A DNA stretch of 64,000 nucleotides, taken from positions 388,501 through 452,500 of the forward strand of contig NZ_CP091913.1 in the NCBI RefSeq assembly GCF_022063185.1. Direction: 5' to 3'. How positions within the stretch are numbered: the first letter of the stretch is position 1; the number at the start of each line of letters is the position of its first letter. This DNA is from Nostoc sp. UHCC 0870. Its GTDB lineage: Bacteria; Cyanobacteriota; Cyanobacteriia; Cyanobacteriales; Nostocaceae. Shown piece after piece: positions 43,601 through 51,772 of this stretch. The translations under genes and the position numbers were made by a program. The notes under the pieces were generated by a model. It made no database searches, had not been told where the DNA came from, and worked only from the letters and a program-made list of their open reading frames with translations.

Positions 43601-45370
43601 ATGGCTAAAAACGAATCTACACCTGCTCTAAAAATTATTCCCTTGGGCGGTTTACATGAAATTGGGAAAAATACCTGCGTTTTTGAATACGATGATGAAA
43701 TCGTCTTATTAGATGCAGGACTGGCTTTCCCCACCGAGGCGATGCACGGAGTGAATATAGTTCTCCCAGATACTACCTATCTGCGGGAAAATCGCCACAA
43801 AATTAAAGGCATGATCGTAACTCATGGTCATGAAGACCATATCGGGGGGATTGCTTTCCACCTCAAACAATTTGATATTCCTGTAATTCATGGGCCAAGA
43901 CTCGCCATGGCCATGTTAGAGGGGAAATTGGAAGAAGCTGGAGTGCGCGATCGCACGGAATTAAGAACAGTCCTTCCCCGTGATGTGGTCAGAATTGGCA
44001 AACACTTCTTTGCAGAATACATCCGCAACACCCACTCCATTGCTGATAGCTTCACCGTTGCTATTCATACTCCCTTGGGTGTGGTGATTCACACAGGGGA
44101 TTTTAAAATTGACCACACCCCCGTTGATGGCGAGAAATTTGACTTGCAACGCCTCGCAGAACACGGCGAAAAAGGTGTACTTTGTCTGTTAAGCGATTCC
44201 ACTAACTCCGAAGTACCGGGATTTACCCCTTCGGAAGCGGCGGTTTTCCCTAACCTAGATCGAGTATTTGGTCAAGCCACTGGGCGATTATTTGTCACTA
44301 CCTTTGCTTCCAGCGTGCATCGCATCAACATGATTTTGCAACTGGCTAAAAAGCATAATCGTGTGGTGACAGTGGTGGGGCGTTCCATGCTGAATTTAAT
44401 CGCCCATGCCCGAAATCTGGGTTATATCAAGTGTGAAGATAAACTGTTCCAACCCTTGCATACAGTTCGCGGTCTTCCCGACGAAAATGTGCTGATTCTC
44501 ACGACAGGTTCGCAAGGTGAGACAATGGCAGCCATGACCCGGATTGCCAATAAAGAACACCCCCACATTAAAATTCGTCAGGGAGACACAGTTGTCTTCT
44601 CGGCTAACCCCATTCCTGGTAATACTATTGCAGTCGTCAACACCATCGATAAGTTGATGATTCAGGGGGCAAAAGTTGTTTATGGAAGAGATCAAGGTAT
44701 TCACGTTTCTGGCCACGGCTGTCAGGAAGAACAAAAGCTGATGATTGCCTTAACTCGACCCAAATTCTTTGTACCATTCCACGGTGAACATCGAATGCTG
44801 GTGAAACACTCCCAAACAGCGCAGAAGATGGGTATACCGCAAGAGAACATGGTGATTATTGAGAATGGGGATGTGATCGAACTGACGGAAGACTCCATTC
44901 GTGTAGCCGGGAAAGTACCATCAGGTATTGAATTGGTCGATACTACAAGCTCTGGTATGGTGAGTGCTAAGGTTCTCCAAGAACGGCAACGCATGGCAGA
45001 GGAAGGAATTGTGACTATTGCCGCCGCTATTGATTGGCAGGGTAAACTCATGGCCAAGCCAGAAGTTCATCTGCGGGGTGTGGTGACAAGTGTAGATAGA
45101 ACGCTAGTACAAAAATGGGTGCAACAGCGTATTGAAGAAATTCTCAATGTGCGTTGGTCAGAGTTTGTCACGGGAGAAGGTGAGAAAGCAGACGTAGATT
45201 GGGGTGGATTGCAAGGGACTTTAGAGCGAGAATTGCACCGTTCTATTCGGCGGGAATTGCAATGTCAGCCTTCTGTAACTTTATTGATGCAAATCCCCGA
45301 TGAGCCTCCTGTGAAGGTCGCTGATGGTAGAAGACGACGGACTCGGACTGCTGCTCAAGTAGCTTCATAA
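43601..45370 (+). CDS. rnj: Ribonuclease J
   Basis: 589 residues with an AGGAG site before the ATG. Metallo-beta-lactamase motifs: IVTHGHEDHIGGIAFHL (HxHxDH), HSIADSFTVAIHTPLGVVIHTGDFKID and SDSTNSEVPGFTPSE, plus the beta-CASP region (GRLFVTTFASSVHRINMI, GSQGE) and HVSGHGCQEEQKLM. A C-terminal domain of about 120 residues follows, ending in a basic RRRRTRTAAQ tail. Endo- and 5'-exonuclease acting in mRNA decay and rRNA maturation. Confidence 0.96.
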   Translation: MAKNESTPALKIIPLGGLHEIGKNTCVFEYDDEIVLLDAGLAFPTEAMHGVNIVLPDTTYLRENRHKIKGMIVTHGHEDHIGGIAFHLKQFDIPVIHGPRLAMAMLEGKLEEAGVRDRTELRTVLPRDVVRIGKHFFAEYIRNTHSIADSFTVAIHTPLGVVIHTGDFKIDHTPVDGEKFDLQRLAEHGEKGVLCLLSDSTNSEVPGFTPSEAAVFPNLDRVFGQATGRLFVTTFASSVHRINMILQLAKKHNRVVTVVGRSMLNLIAHARNLGYIKCEDKLFQPLHTVRGLPDENVLILTTGSQGETMAAMTRIANKEHPHIKIRQGDTVVFSANPIPGNTIAVVNTIDKLMIQGAKVVYGRDQGIHVSGHGCQEEQKLMIALTRPKFFVPFHGEHRMLVKHSQTAQKMGIPQENMVIIENGDVIELTEDSIRVAGKVPSGIELVDTTSSGMVSAKVLQERQRMAEEGIVTIAAAIDWQGKLMAKPEVHLRGVVTSVDRTLVQKWVQQRIEEILNVRWSEFVTGEGEKADVDWGGLQGTLERELHRSIRRELQCQPSVTLLMQIPDEPPVKVADGRRRRTRTAAQVAS

Positions 45371-45416
45371 GCATAAGGGAAGACCAAAAAATAAATTATC
45401 CGCAATTGATAGTTGG

Positions 45417-45481
45417 GTAGGGTGCGTCAGTATGAATAATTTCTGAGTATAGTTAGGTTCTATTGCACTGACGCACCCTAC
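45417..45481. repeat. 15-bp perfect inverted repeat (GTAGGGTGCGTCAGT)
   Basis: Arms at 45417-45431 and 45467-45481 enclose a 35-base AT-rich loop. The GTAGGGTGCGTCAG end is a known type of cyanobacterial MITE-like arm. Non-coding. Confidence 0.65.
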
Positions 45482-45527
45482 AGTTTGGATATTTTTTTAT
45501 CTGGAAGTCCCTAAGCTCACGCATTAG

Positions 45528-45570
45528 GCGCAAAGACGCAGAGAGTATCTGAGGGTCTTTGCGCTTTTTT
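45528..45570 (+). terminator. Rho-independent terminator after rnj
   Basis: GCGCAAAGAC (45528-45537) pairs perfectly with GTCTTTGCGC (45555-45564), then TTTTTT. It is the clearest intrinsic terminator in the window. Confidence 0.8.
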
Positions 45571-45685
45571 GTGAGATTTTTGTAGTTGAGTCTCTCAAAC
45601 TACTGCCAAGAGAAGGAAGTCGGAATTTTGTAGAAATGGTAATTTAGAATTTGAGCTTTTAGCAACTAAATAACCTGTCATTTTT

Positions 45686-46651
45686 ATGAGTCGTTCCGCT
45701 TGCCTTATTTTTAACCCGGTGGCTGGACAGGGCAATCCAGAGTTGGAATTGGCGCAAATTCGGGCAATATTAGAACCGGAAATTAATTTAGATATTTACC
45801 TGACAACAGAAGATATTGGTGCGGATGAGTTAGCACAAGCAGCAGTCAAACAGGGAGCAGATTTAATTATTGCTTCTGGAGGGGATGGGACTTTATCGGC
45901 GGCGGCGTTGGCGGTGGCGGGTACGGATATTCCCTTTGGCATTATTTCACGGGGAACGGCTAACGCTTTTGCCGCAGCTTTAGGTATTCCTGATGCTATT
46001 GATGCGGCTTGTCGGATAATTTTACAGGGAATCACCCGTGATATAGACATCGCCTATTGTAATGATTTGCCGATGATTCTATTAGCAGGGATTGGTTTCG
46101 AGGCGGAAACTGTAGACATGGCAGATAGGGACTCTAAAAAACGCTTCGGGATGATGGCGTATATCCTTGCTGGTATTCAACAGCTTAGAGAGTTAGAAAT
46201 TTTTGATGTCGAGATTGAAACCGAAGATAAAATTATTAAAACTAGTGCTTCAGCAGTAACGGTGGCTAATGCAGCACCCCCAACTTCAGTGTTAGCACAG
46301 GGGCCGGCTGGAGTTATTTACGATGATGGATTACTAGATTTGACAATTGTAGCACCTAATAGCAAAGCGGGAGCGATCGCAGCTACCTATCATCTGTTTC
46401 AAACCGCCTCTGCTGGAAACGCCGCCGAACGAGATGATATTGGCTATTTACGAGCTAAACAATTTAAAATTACAACTGATCCGCCACAAAAGGTAGTAAT
46501 TGACGGCGAAGTAGTGGCGACAACACCAATTGAGATTAAATGTGTCCCCGCAGCTTTAAAGGTATTTGTCCCATCAGTACCTGAAGAGAAACTAGTAGAG
46601 AAACTAGAAGGACTACCAAATTTAGAGATTGAAATTAAAAAGGAGTGCTGA
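45686..46651 (+). CDS. YegS/DgkA-type lipid kinase
   Basis: 321 residues of the diacylglycerol kinase catalytic family. LIFNPVAGQGNPELELAQIR (NPxAG), LIIASGGDGTLSAAA (GGDGT), GIISRGTANAFAAALGIP (PxGTxN-like), DIAYCNDLPMILLAGIGFEAETV, and the C-terminal IDGEVVATTPIEIKCVPAALKVFVP, the typical closing strand. It phosphorylates a lipid such as diacylglycerol or sphingoid-like substrate; the exact lipid is unknown. Followed by three element A copies. Confidence 0.92.
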   Translation: MSRSACLIFNPVAGQGNPELELAQIRAILEPEINLDIYLTTEDIGADELAQAAVKQGADLIIASGGDGTLSAAALAVAGTDIPFGIISRGTANAFAAALGIPDAIDAACRIILQGITRDIDIAYCNDLPMILLAGIGFEAETVDMADRDSKKRFGMMAYILAGIQQLRELEIFDVEIETEDKIIKTSASAVTVANAAPPTSVLAQGPAGVIYDDGLLDLTIVAPNSKAGAIAATYHLFQTASAGNAAERDDIGYLRAKQFKITTDPPQKVVIDGEVVATTPIEIKCVPAALKVFVPSVPEEKLVEKLEGLPNLEIEIKKEC

Positions 46652-46676
46652 TTGCTGTCAACAGGGAATTTAGCAC

Positions 46677-46771
46677 CGGCTAAACGCCGCGCTACCGCTA
46701 ACAGCACGGGCTAAACGCCCCGCTATCGCTAACACCACTCAGCACCGGCTAAACGCCGCGCTACCGCTAAC
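46677..46771 (+). repeat. Three small dispersed elements A in a row (copies 3-5)
   Basis: Copies at 46677-46702, 46708-46733 (degenerate: CGCCCCGCTATCGC) and 46746-46771. Copies 1 and 3 are bounded by AGCAC on both sides; the middle copy shares AGCAC on the left and has ACCAC on the right. Confidence 0.8.
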
Positions 46772-46802
46772 AGCACTCACCACTCAAAAGGAGTAAATAC
46801 TA

Positions 46803-48365
46803 TTGAAACTCGTCCAAGATCCGGCAATAGCTAAAAAAATCCGTAAGATGCAGCAACGGGTATGTTGGCAAGACTCGTTAATTTTAGAACGGAATATTGA
46901 TCAAACTCGTCTAGTGCTGGATGACGGACAAGCCGATGAGAGGGATTTCTCTTTTTTAGTTGTGGGTGATAGTGGTTCTGGTAGACATAAGGGACACAAC
47001 CCCCAACGACAGGTAGCAGAATTGATGTTACCCCACCATCAAGAATGTCGCTTTTTGCTACACACAGGAGATGTAATTTATTTGGTGGGTTCGAGTGAAT
47101 ACTATCGCCAAAATTTTATTCAACCTTACCGAGAATTACTTGTGGGTGGAGAGCAGCCTAAAAAAGTTGCTTACGACGAGATGGTGTTTAAGTTACCAGT
47201 TTTCCCCGTCCCCGGTAATCATGATTACTATGAATTACCGCTATTGTTGAGTTTGCTATCGGTGTCAACTTTACCGATGCGATACATATTGCGATCGCGC
47301 TTAAATATTGATATTGGTTTGCATGGTTCAGGGGTGGGGAATGCTTACGCTAAGGCTTTTCTCGACTATCTCCAAAGGTTTAACCTACCAGGAGAATTAC
47401 CCCGCCATTTAGATCAACACTACACTGCTACCACCGACACAGGCCGCGCTCTTGTCTATCAACCAGGATATTTTACCCGCCTACCTAATCGATATTACAC
47501 TTTTCGCTATGGTGGGATTGATTTTTTTGCCCTTGACTCCAACACATTTAATCAGCCGCAGCCTTTACCAAAAACCAAAAAAGGTGACAGCGATCGCCAA
47601 ATCTTAGCCAGTCGTCAGCAAGATTTAGAACGGGAGAAGATGGAAATTATCGAATCTGCCGCGAAATTAAATGGAGATAACCCCAACGAAGCCGAACAAT
47701 TAGACGATTTTCACTATAAATTATCCCAAATTGAGGAAATTATTGTTGATATCGACAAGCAGTTAAATACTGATCAAGCACCGCAGACTGACACCGAACA
47801 ATTAGACTGGCTCAAACACAGATTAATTGCATCTTGGCATAACCCAGAAGTACGAGGGAGAGTCATTTACTTTCATCATCCGCCCTATGTGACAGAGGCG
47901 ACAAAATGGCAACAGGCGCAGACTTTAGTAATTCGCAGCCGTCTGCGTGGGGTACTAGATGCAGTAGCTCAAGAAATAGGTGCGCTCAATCAAGGGCGAC
48001 CTTTGGTAGATTTAGTCTTAAATGGTCATGCCCATTGCTTAGAATACCTACAAACTGTAGACACGGGACACGCTGATGCTAATATCAACTGGCTGGTTTG
48101 TGGCGGTAGTGGTTATAGTTTGCGTCGCCAGCGCACAGAGGGAGGAGATTTAACTGAAACCTTTGGGACTGGAGAAAGATTAATAGCGCGATCGCATCTT
48201 TTTCTTGGTCGTAATGGACAAGGTTCACAGAAACGCCGTCCTTATTCTTGTGTACGAATTGATGTCAAAGGCGATGAGCGACCCCAGTTTATTATTCGTC
48301 CTTTAGTCGCAGAATGGTATCAGCGTCAATGGCATAATTATGAGCTAACACCATTAATTCTTTAA
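46803..48365 (+). CDS. Large calcineurin-like metallophosphatase
   Basis: 520 residues, TTG start with AAAGGAG upstream. Metal motifs: VVGDSGSGRHKG (GDxG), LLHTGDVIY (GDxxY), PGNHDYYE (GNHD), YFHHPPY and LNGHAHCLEY (GHxH). An insert at about 260-325 (KKGDSDRQILASRQQDLEREKMEI) forms a predicted coiled coil between the second and third metal motifs. Cytosolic; the substrate may be a nucleotide or phosphoprotein, unknown. About twice the size of simple family members. Confidence 0.85.
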   Translation: MKLVQDPAIAKKIRKMQQRVCWQDSLILERNIDQTRLVLDDGQADERDFSFLVVGDSGSGRHKGHNPQRQVAELMLPHHQECRFLLHTGDVIYLVGSSEYYRQNFIQPYRELLVGGEQPKKVAYDEMVFKLPVFPVPGNHDYYELPLLLSLLSVSTLPMRYILRSRLNIDIGLHGSGVGNAYAKAFLDYLQRFNLPGELPRHLDQHYTATTDTGRALVYQPGYFTRLPNRYYTFRYGGIDFFALDSNTFNQPQPLPKTKKGDSDRQILASRQQDLEREKMEIIESAAKLNGDNPNEAEQLDDFHYKLSQIEEIIVDIDKQLNTDQAPQTDTEQLDWLKHRLIASWHNPEVRGRVIYFHHPPYVTEATKWQQAQTLVIRSRLRGVLDAVAQEIGALNQGRPLVDLVLNGHAHCLEYLQTVDTGHADANINWLVCGGSGYSLRRQRTEGGDLTETFGTGERLIARSHLFLGRNGQGSQKRRPYSCVRIDVKGDERPQFIIRPLVAEWYQRQWHNYELTPLIL

Positions 48366-48447
48366 TATTTTCACCGTAAATTCACTCAAGAAAACAGTAA
48401 AGCTCGGCAGCAAGCCCAAGCATATCTGCAAATGATTAATCAAGCCT

Positions 48448-48476
48448 GTAGAGACGGTGCGATGCAACGTCTCTAC
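48448..48476. terminator. GTAGAGACG inverted repeat between convergent genes
   Basis: GTAGAGACG pairs with CGTCTCTAC across an 11-base loop. Same arm type as at 22701. Confidence 0.55.
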
Positions 48477-48482
48477 TTTGTT

Positions 48483-49502
48483 TTACACCAGAGACAGGGA
48501 ATAGACCTGACCATCAATTAATAGTCTGGTAATACCCTTGGCTTGTAAATGGGTGCGAGCCTTATGCAGCATCTTACTATCAGGAACTTTAATCACGCGA
48601 TCGCGTTTGGTAGAAAAGCGTTTAGCAACTCGGTGATTATCAAACACAGGTAGAGTTCTTTGCTGGTTTTCCAGGCTAGGAATTTGTCCTAAATCACCAA
48701 AATCCTTGAGTGGTCTGGTAATTAATTCCGAGGAGCGATCAATTACCAAATAGCAAGTTTTGGGTAAAGCTGCTACCGATAATGGTAAGACTTGAACTGG
48801 TATTTCTCCTGTCCTACGTCTACTTACAAGAGGTCTTGGCTGTTCAAAATAATCTTCGTCCTCCTCGTAGTCTTCATCGTCGTCTAAATCGTCTTCTAAA
48901 TCCTCCTCATCGTCCAAATCTTCAGACTCGTCTAGCAAATCTTCTCCCAGCATTCTGGCAATAGCCGTTACGTCAGATTTGTCATCATCGAGTAAAGGAC
49001 TAGCAATACTGGCTATTTCCTGCGGCTGTTCTACTGGGATTTCTAATTGCTTGGCGACTATTGGCTTGGGCTTTGGTTTTGCCTCTACTTCCGTGACAAT
49101 GCGTTTCCGCACCCTTTTTACAGGATGGGTTTGCTTGTCTTCCTCTTCTTGGTCTGGTGAGGCTACAGGTTGTTCTACCTGCCTTGGTTGCTCAACTTCA
49201 GGAGATTTTAAACGTGGTTTCTCCTGGCTTTTAGCGGGTACTTCCGGCTCTGGTTGAACAAAAGCAGGTACTTGTTCATAACTGACTTGCGCTCTGCCTT
49301 CAGGAGTCCTAGCCGCACGTTTTAATGAAACGAGGTATTCGTACTCATCTTCTGGCAAGGTACTTTTTAGCAGACGGCTAATTGTGGAGTTACTCACGTC
49401 ATAGCGTTCTGCTAAAGTTGAGGTTGTTTCCGCAGTCTCTCGATATAGTTTGAGAATTTCTTGTTTGTCAGGATTTGTTAGTTTTCTCACGGTAGACACC
49501 AA
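48483..49502 (-). CDS. HTH protein with long acidic low-complexity region
   Basis: 339 residues. N-terminal helix-turn-helix (NPDKQEILKLYRETAETTST, LAERYDVSNSTISRLLKSTL; about 9-48), a long Pro/Glu/Lys-rich stretch, an extreme Asp/Glu stretch at about 190-225 (EEDLEDDLDDDEDYEEDEDY) and a compact C-terminal domain (ALPKTCYLVIDRSSELITRPLKDFGDLG, RVIKVPDSKMLHKARTHLQAKGITRLLIDGQVY). A conserved cyanobacterial protein of unknown role, probably nucleic-acid binding. Only 7 bases separate it from the next gene upstream in the same direction. Confidence 0.75.
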   Translation of the reverse strand: MVSTVRKLTNPDKQEILKLYRETAETTSTLAERYDVSNSTISRLLKSTLPEDEYEYLVSLKRAARTPEGRAQVSYEQVPAFVQPEPEVPAKSQEKPRLKSPEVEQPRQVEQPVASPDQEEEDKQTHPVKRVRKRIVTEVEAKPKPKPIVAKQLEIPVEQPQEIASIASPLLDDDKSDVTAIARMLGEDLLDESEDLDDEEDLEDDLDDDEDYEEDEDYFEQPRPLVSRRRTGEIPVQVLPLSVAALPKTCYLVIDRSSELITRPLKDFGDLGQIPSLENQQRTLPVFDNHRVAKRFSTKRDRVIKVPDSKMLHKARTHLQAKGITRLLIDGQVYSLSLV

Positions 49503-49508
49503 TGTTTT

Positions 49509-50366
49509 CTATGCTCGTTTTCTTGTGCGCTCCCGCCTAGTCCGGCTTAATGATGCGTCATATTCTAGGGCTGCGCCCATACCAAATAACACTCCACTAA
49601 ACACCCAAAACACTTCTAAGATTTCTCCACTTTGATAATTGGGACCCTGGGCGTATTTAAACCACATATCTGCAATGTAGAGCGAAAACGCGGCCGCTGC
49701 AATCATTCTCCAGGATTGGGCAACTCGCCCCCCCCAAAAAGCTAATAGCAGAATGGTCGCGATAATTAACAGCAGTACATCGCTAACTATGTAAAACCAG
49801 TTCAAAACCACTACTAGCAATTCTTCTGATTTGTTGGTTTGCTGCATAGAAATCCACCAAGCCAACAAACTACCAAAGACTCCAATTGCTAAGACAACTA
49901 GCCATTGCCATTTTTCTAGATTAATTCGCCTAGCAGCTACTGCTAAAATCATGCCTACGCCTAGGGATATATAACTTAATACAAAAAACACGTCGCCAAT
50001 AGACGCATCCGGTTCATCTTTTAAAACTATTTCCGTGTACCCAAAAAATATCCCTCCTAGGACATACGAAATCATACCTATAGCAATGGCCAGCCAGACA
50101 TTTCGATTACTAACAATCTGTTGACTACGCCAATTCCTTAAGCATAAAATCCCAGCACCCAGATAAGCTAGCCCTTCAAAAATATTTGTACCAATTACGT
50201 ACCACTCGGCACGGGTTTCTACACCATCAGATCCAGGAACTTTGGCACTGAATAATAAAAAGTATAGCAGTGCCAGCACACCCCAGCCAATACTAGCCAA
50301 AACTATTTTCTGGGTAGTGAACAGGGATTTGCTCAAGGGGGGTGAATTTTTGTAAGAACTATTCAT
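49509..50366 (-). CDS. Multi-spanning membrane protein, unknown
   Basis: 285 residues with about eight hydrophobic helices (the first at 24-43, ASIGWGVLALLYFLLFSA; the last near 250-268). The soluble N-terminus is Ser/Lys-rich and the C-terminus strongly basic (SRTRRERTRKRA). Residues between helices 3 and 4 contain YTEIVLKDEPDASIGDVFF. No transport motif is recognised. It probably forms an operon with the HTH protein just downstream. Confidence 0.65.
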   Translation of the reverse strand: MNSSYKNSPPLSKSLFTTQKIVLASIGWGVLALLYFLLFSAKVPGSDGVETRAEWYVIGTNIFEGLAYLGAGILCLRNWRSQQIVSNRNVWLAIAIGMISYVLGGIFFGYTEIVLKDEPDASIGDVFFVLSYISLGVGMILAVAARRINLEKWQWLVVLAIGVFGSLLAWWISMQQTNKSEELLVVVLNWFYIVSDVLLLIIATILLLAFWGGRVAQSWRMIAAAAFSLYIADMWFKYAQGPNYQSGEILEVFWVFSGVLFGMGAALEYDASLSRTRRERTRKRA

Positions 50367-50479
50367 AGGATTTAACTAAATGCACTCTGGTAAAATTTTG
50401 ATGTGCGATAACTTCTAGATTCACAATTATGAATAAATAGCAACTATCTATAGTTACTTGTTTTGCAACAAGTTCTATG

Positions 50480-51139
50480 CTATTGCCACAGTTTACTCAC
50501 GGAAGATTGACTTAGCCAAGATATAAATAGCGATCGCTCTCCTTCGGGCATATCCTGTAAGTAATTGGCTACTTGATGGGCAAAATTGGCATTACCAAAA
50601 TAAGTTTTCCCTAATTTATGTAGTTCTTGTAAGAAAATTACTACATGATTCTCTTTCCAGGGAGGAAGTTTGGCGGATTCGAGGGGATTATTAGCTACCC
50701 AGTATTTTACCGCTTCAATCGAAGCCGTCTCAGGAAACTGCTGCTGTTTTAAGACTTCTGCAATATCTTTTTCAAATAATGAAGCTTGCTTTGTCCCCAA
50801 GAACTCTTCAATATCCATGTGAACGGCTTGCAACAGCAAAATACTAGCCTGGACGAAAGTGCCGTTTTTGCTATGTCCACCAGTATCATTACCTATTTGG
50901 TCTAAGCGTACCTTACCCCAGACGCTAAAGCGTTCCGGTTCTTCCAGCAACACGCAAGCCTTACCCCGATGATCGGTTAATTCTCTCCACAAGGTTCTTG
51001 CTTCTTCTTCTTGGCCTGCTTTGAATACACTAATCAAGCGAAAAGTCTGCCCCTGATAATTGAGAATCGGCACTTGCTGATCCTTTTTTGGGTGCTGAAT
51101 GCTTGATATTTCAACATCCTGCCGTTTCAAAATAAACAT
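50480..51139 (-). CDS. Conserved cyanobacterial hypothetical
   Basis: 219 residues, soluble. It begins MFILKRQDVEISSIQHPKKD, contains RTLWRELTDHRGKACVLLEEPERFSVWGKVRLDQ and ends NFAHQVANYLQDMPEGERSLFISWLSQSSVSKLWQ. It looks like a cyanobacteria-restricted family, but I cannot give a function. ATG start at 51139; neighbours do not suggest a pathway. Confidence 0.7.
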   Translation of the reverse strand: MFILKRQDVEISSIQHPKKDQQVPILNYQGQTFRLISVFKAGQEEEARTLWRELTDHRGKACVLLEEPERFSVWGKVRLDQIGNDTGGHSKNGTFVQASILLLQAVHMDIEEFLGTKQASLFEKDIAEVLKQQQFPETASIEAVKYWVANNPLESAKLPPWKENHVVIFLQELHKLGKTYFGNANFAHQVANYLQDMPEGERSLFISWLSQSSVSKLWQ

Positions 51140-51692
51140 GGCACTAGCAAATAACTCCTCACAGGGGCTTTGTAGATATGCGATTTATAATCTGATTTGG
51201 CGACATCGCCAAGAGTGCGATTACTTACGTGGTGTAGGTTGAGTAGCCAACCCGCAGGCGCGTAGCCCATAAGCTATCCTAGGCAGTCAAAAGAGGCAGG
51301 GGAGCAGGGAGCAGGGAGCAAGGGAGAAAACTGAGACAGAGCTTGTACTCATACCCATGCTCCGCTTCTCTACGAGACGCTACGCGAACGCTCCGCGCTC
51401 CAGGAGAAGGGCTTGTTCCCCCTGCTCCCTGGCCCCCTTCCCCTCTGCCTCTTCGGTGACGCAATCTCGATCAGAGGCTACGCCAAAGCCATCAACAGGC
51501 AAATACCCTCCCATCGACCACATAATATAACTAATTAATTGCCGCTTTGTGGACTTTTCAGTCTAAATTGATTAACTTGCACCGAGTATCTTAGGCTTGC
51601 CAGTCGTCAATCTCCAATTTTTTGATTGCTTATTAGTAGAGGTAACGATATAATCATATATATGGCTCTCAAAAAAGCCTGAGTTTTTACTT
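51140..51692. other. 550-bp repeat-rich intergenic region
   Basis: GGGAGCA 7-bp repeats (about 51299-51325) face a mirror CTGCTCCCTGG (51418-51433). Between lie GC-rich modules (GAGACGCTACGCGAACGCTC). A short minus-strand frame here (61 codons) is repeat-derived. Near the right end a TATAAT (51649-51654) could be the promoter of tRNA-Arg. Confidence 0.55.
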
Positions 51693-51766
51693 GGGCGCGT
51701 AACTCAGTTGGATAGAGTATCCGCCTTCTAAGCGGATTGTCGCAGGTTCGAGCCCTGCCGCGCCTG
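51693..51766 (+). tRNA. tRNA-Arg (TCT)
   Basis: GGGCGCG/CGCGCCT acceptor, D stem ACTC/GAGT, anticodon stem TCCGC/GCGGA with loop CTTCTAA (TCT), T loop TTCGAGC, discriminator G. Reads AGA/AGG arginine codons. A transposase gene follows 100 bases downstream. Confidence 0.95.
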
Positions 51767-51772
51767 TTTCCA

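Noticed and set aside
48366..48482. Open stretch reading FHRKFTQENSKARQQAQAYL
   Set aside because: No start codon and it runs into the GTAGAGACG hairpin; could be gene debris, but not supported.
51279..51464. 61-codon minus frame
   Set aside because: Derived from GGGAGCA repeats and GC-rich dispersed modules.
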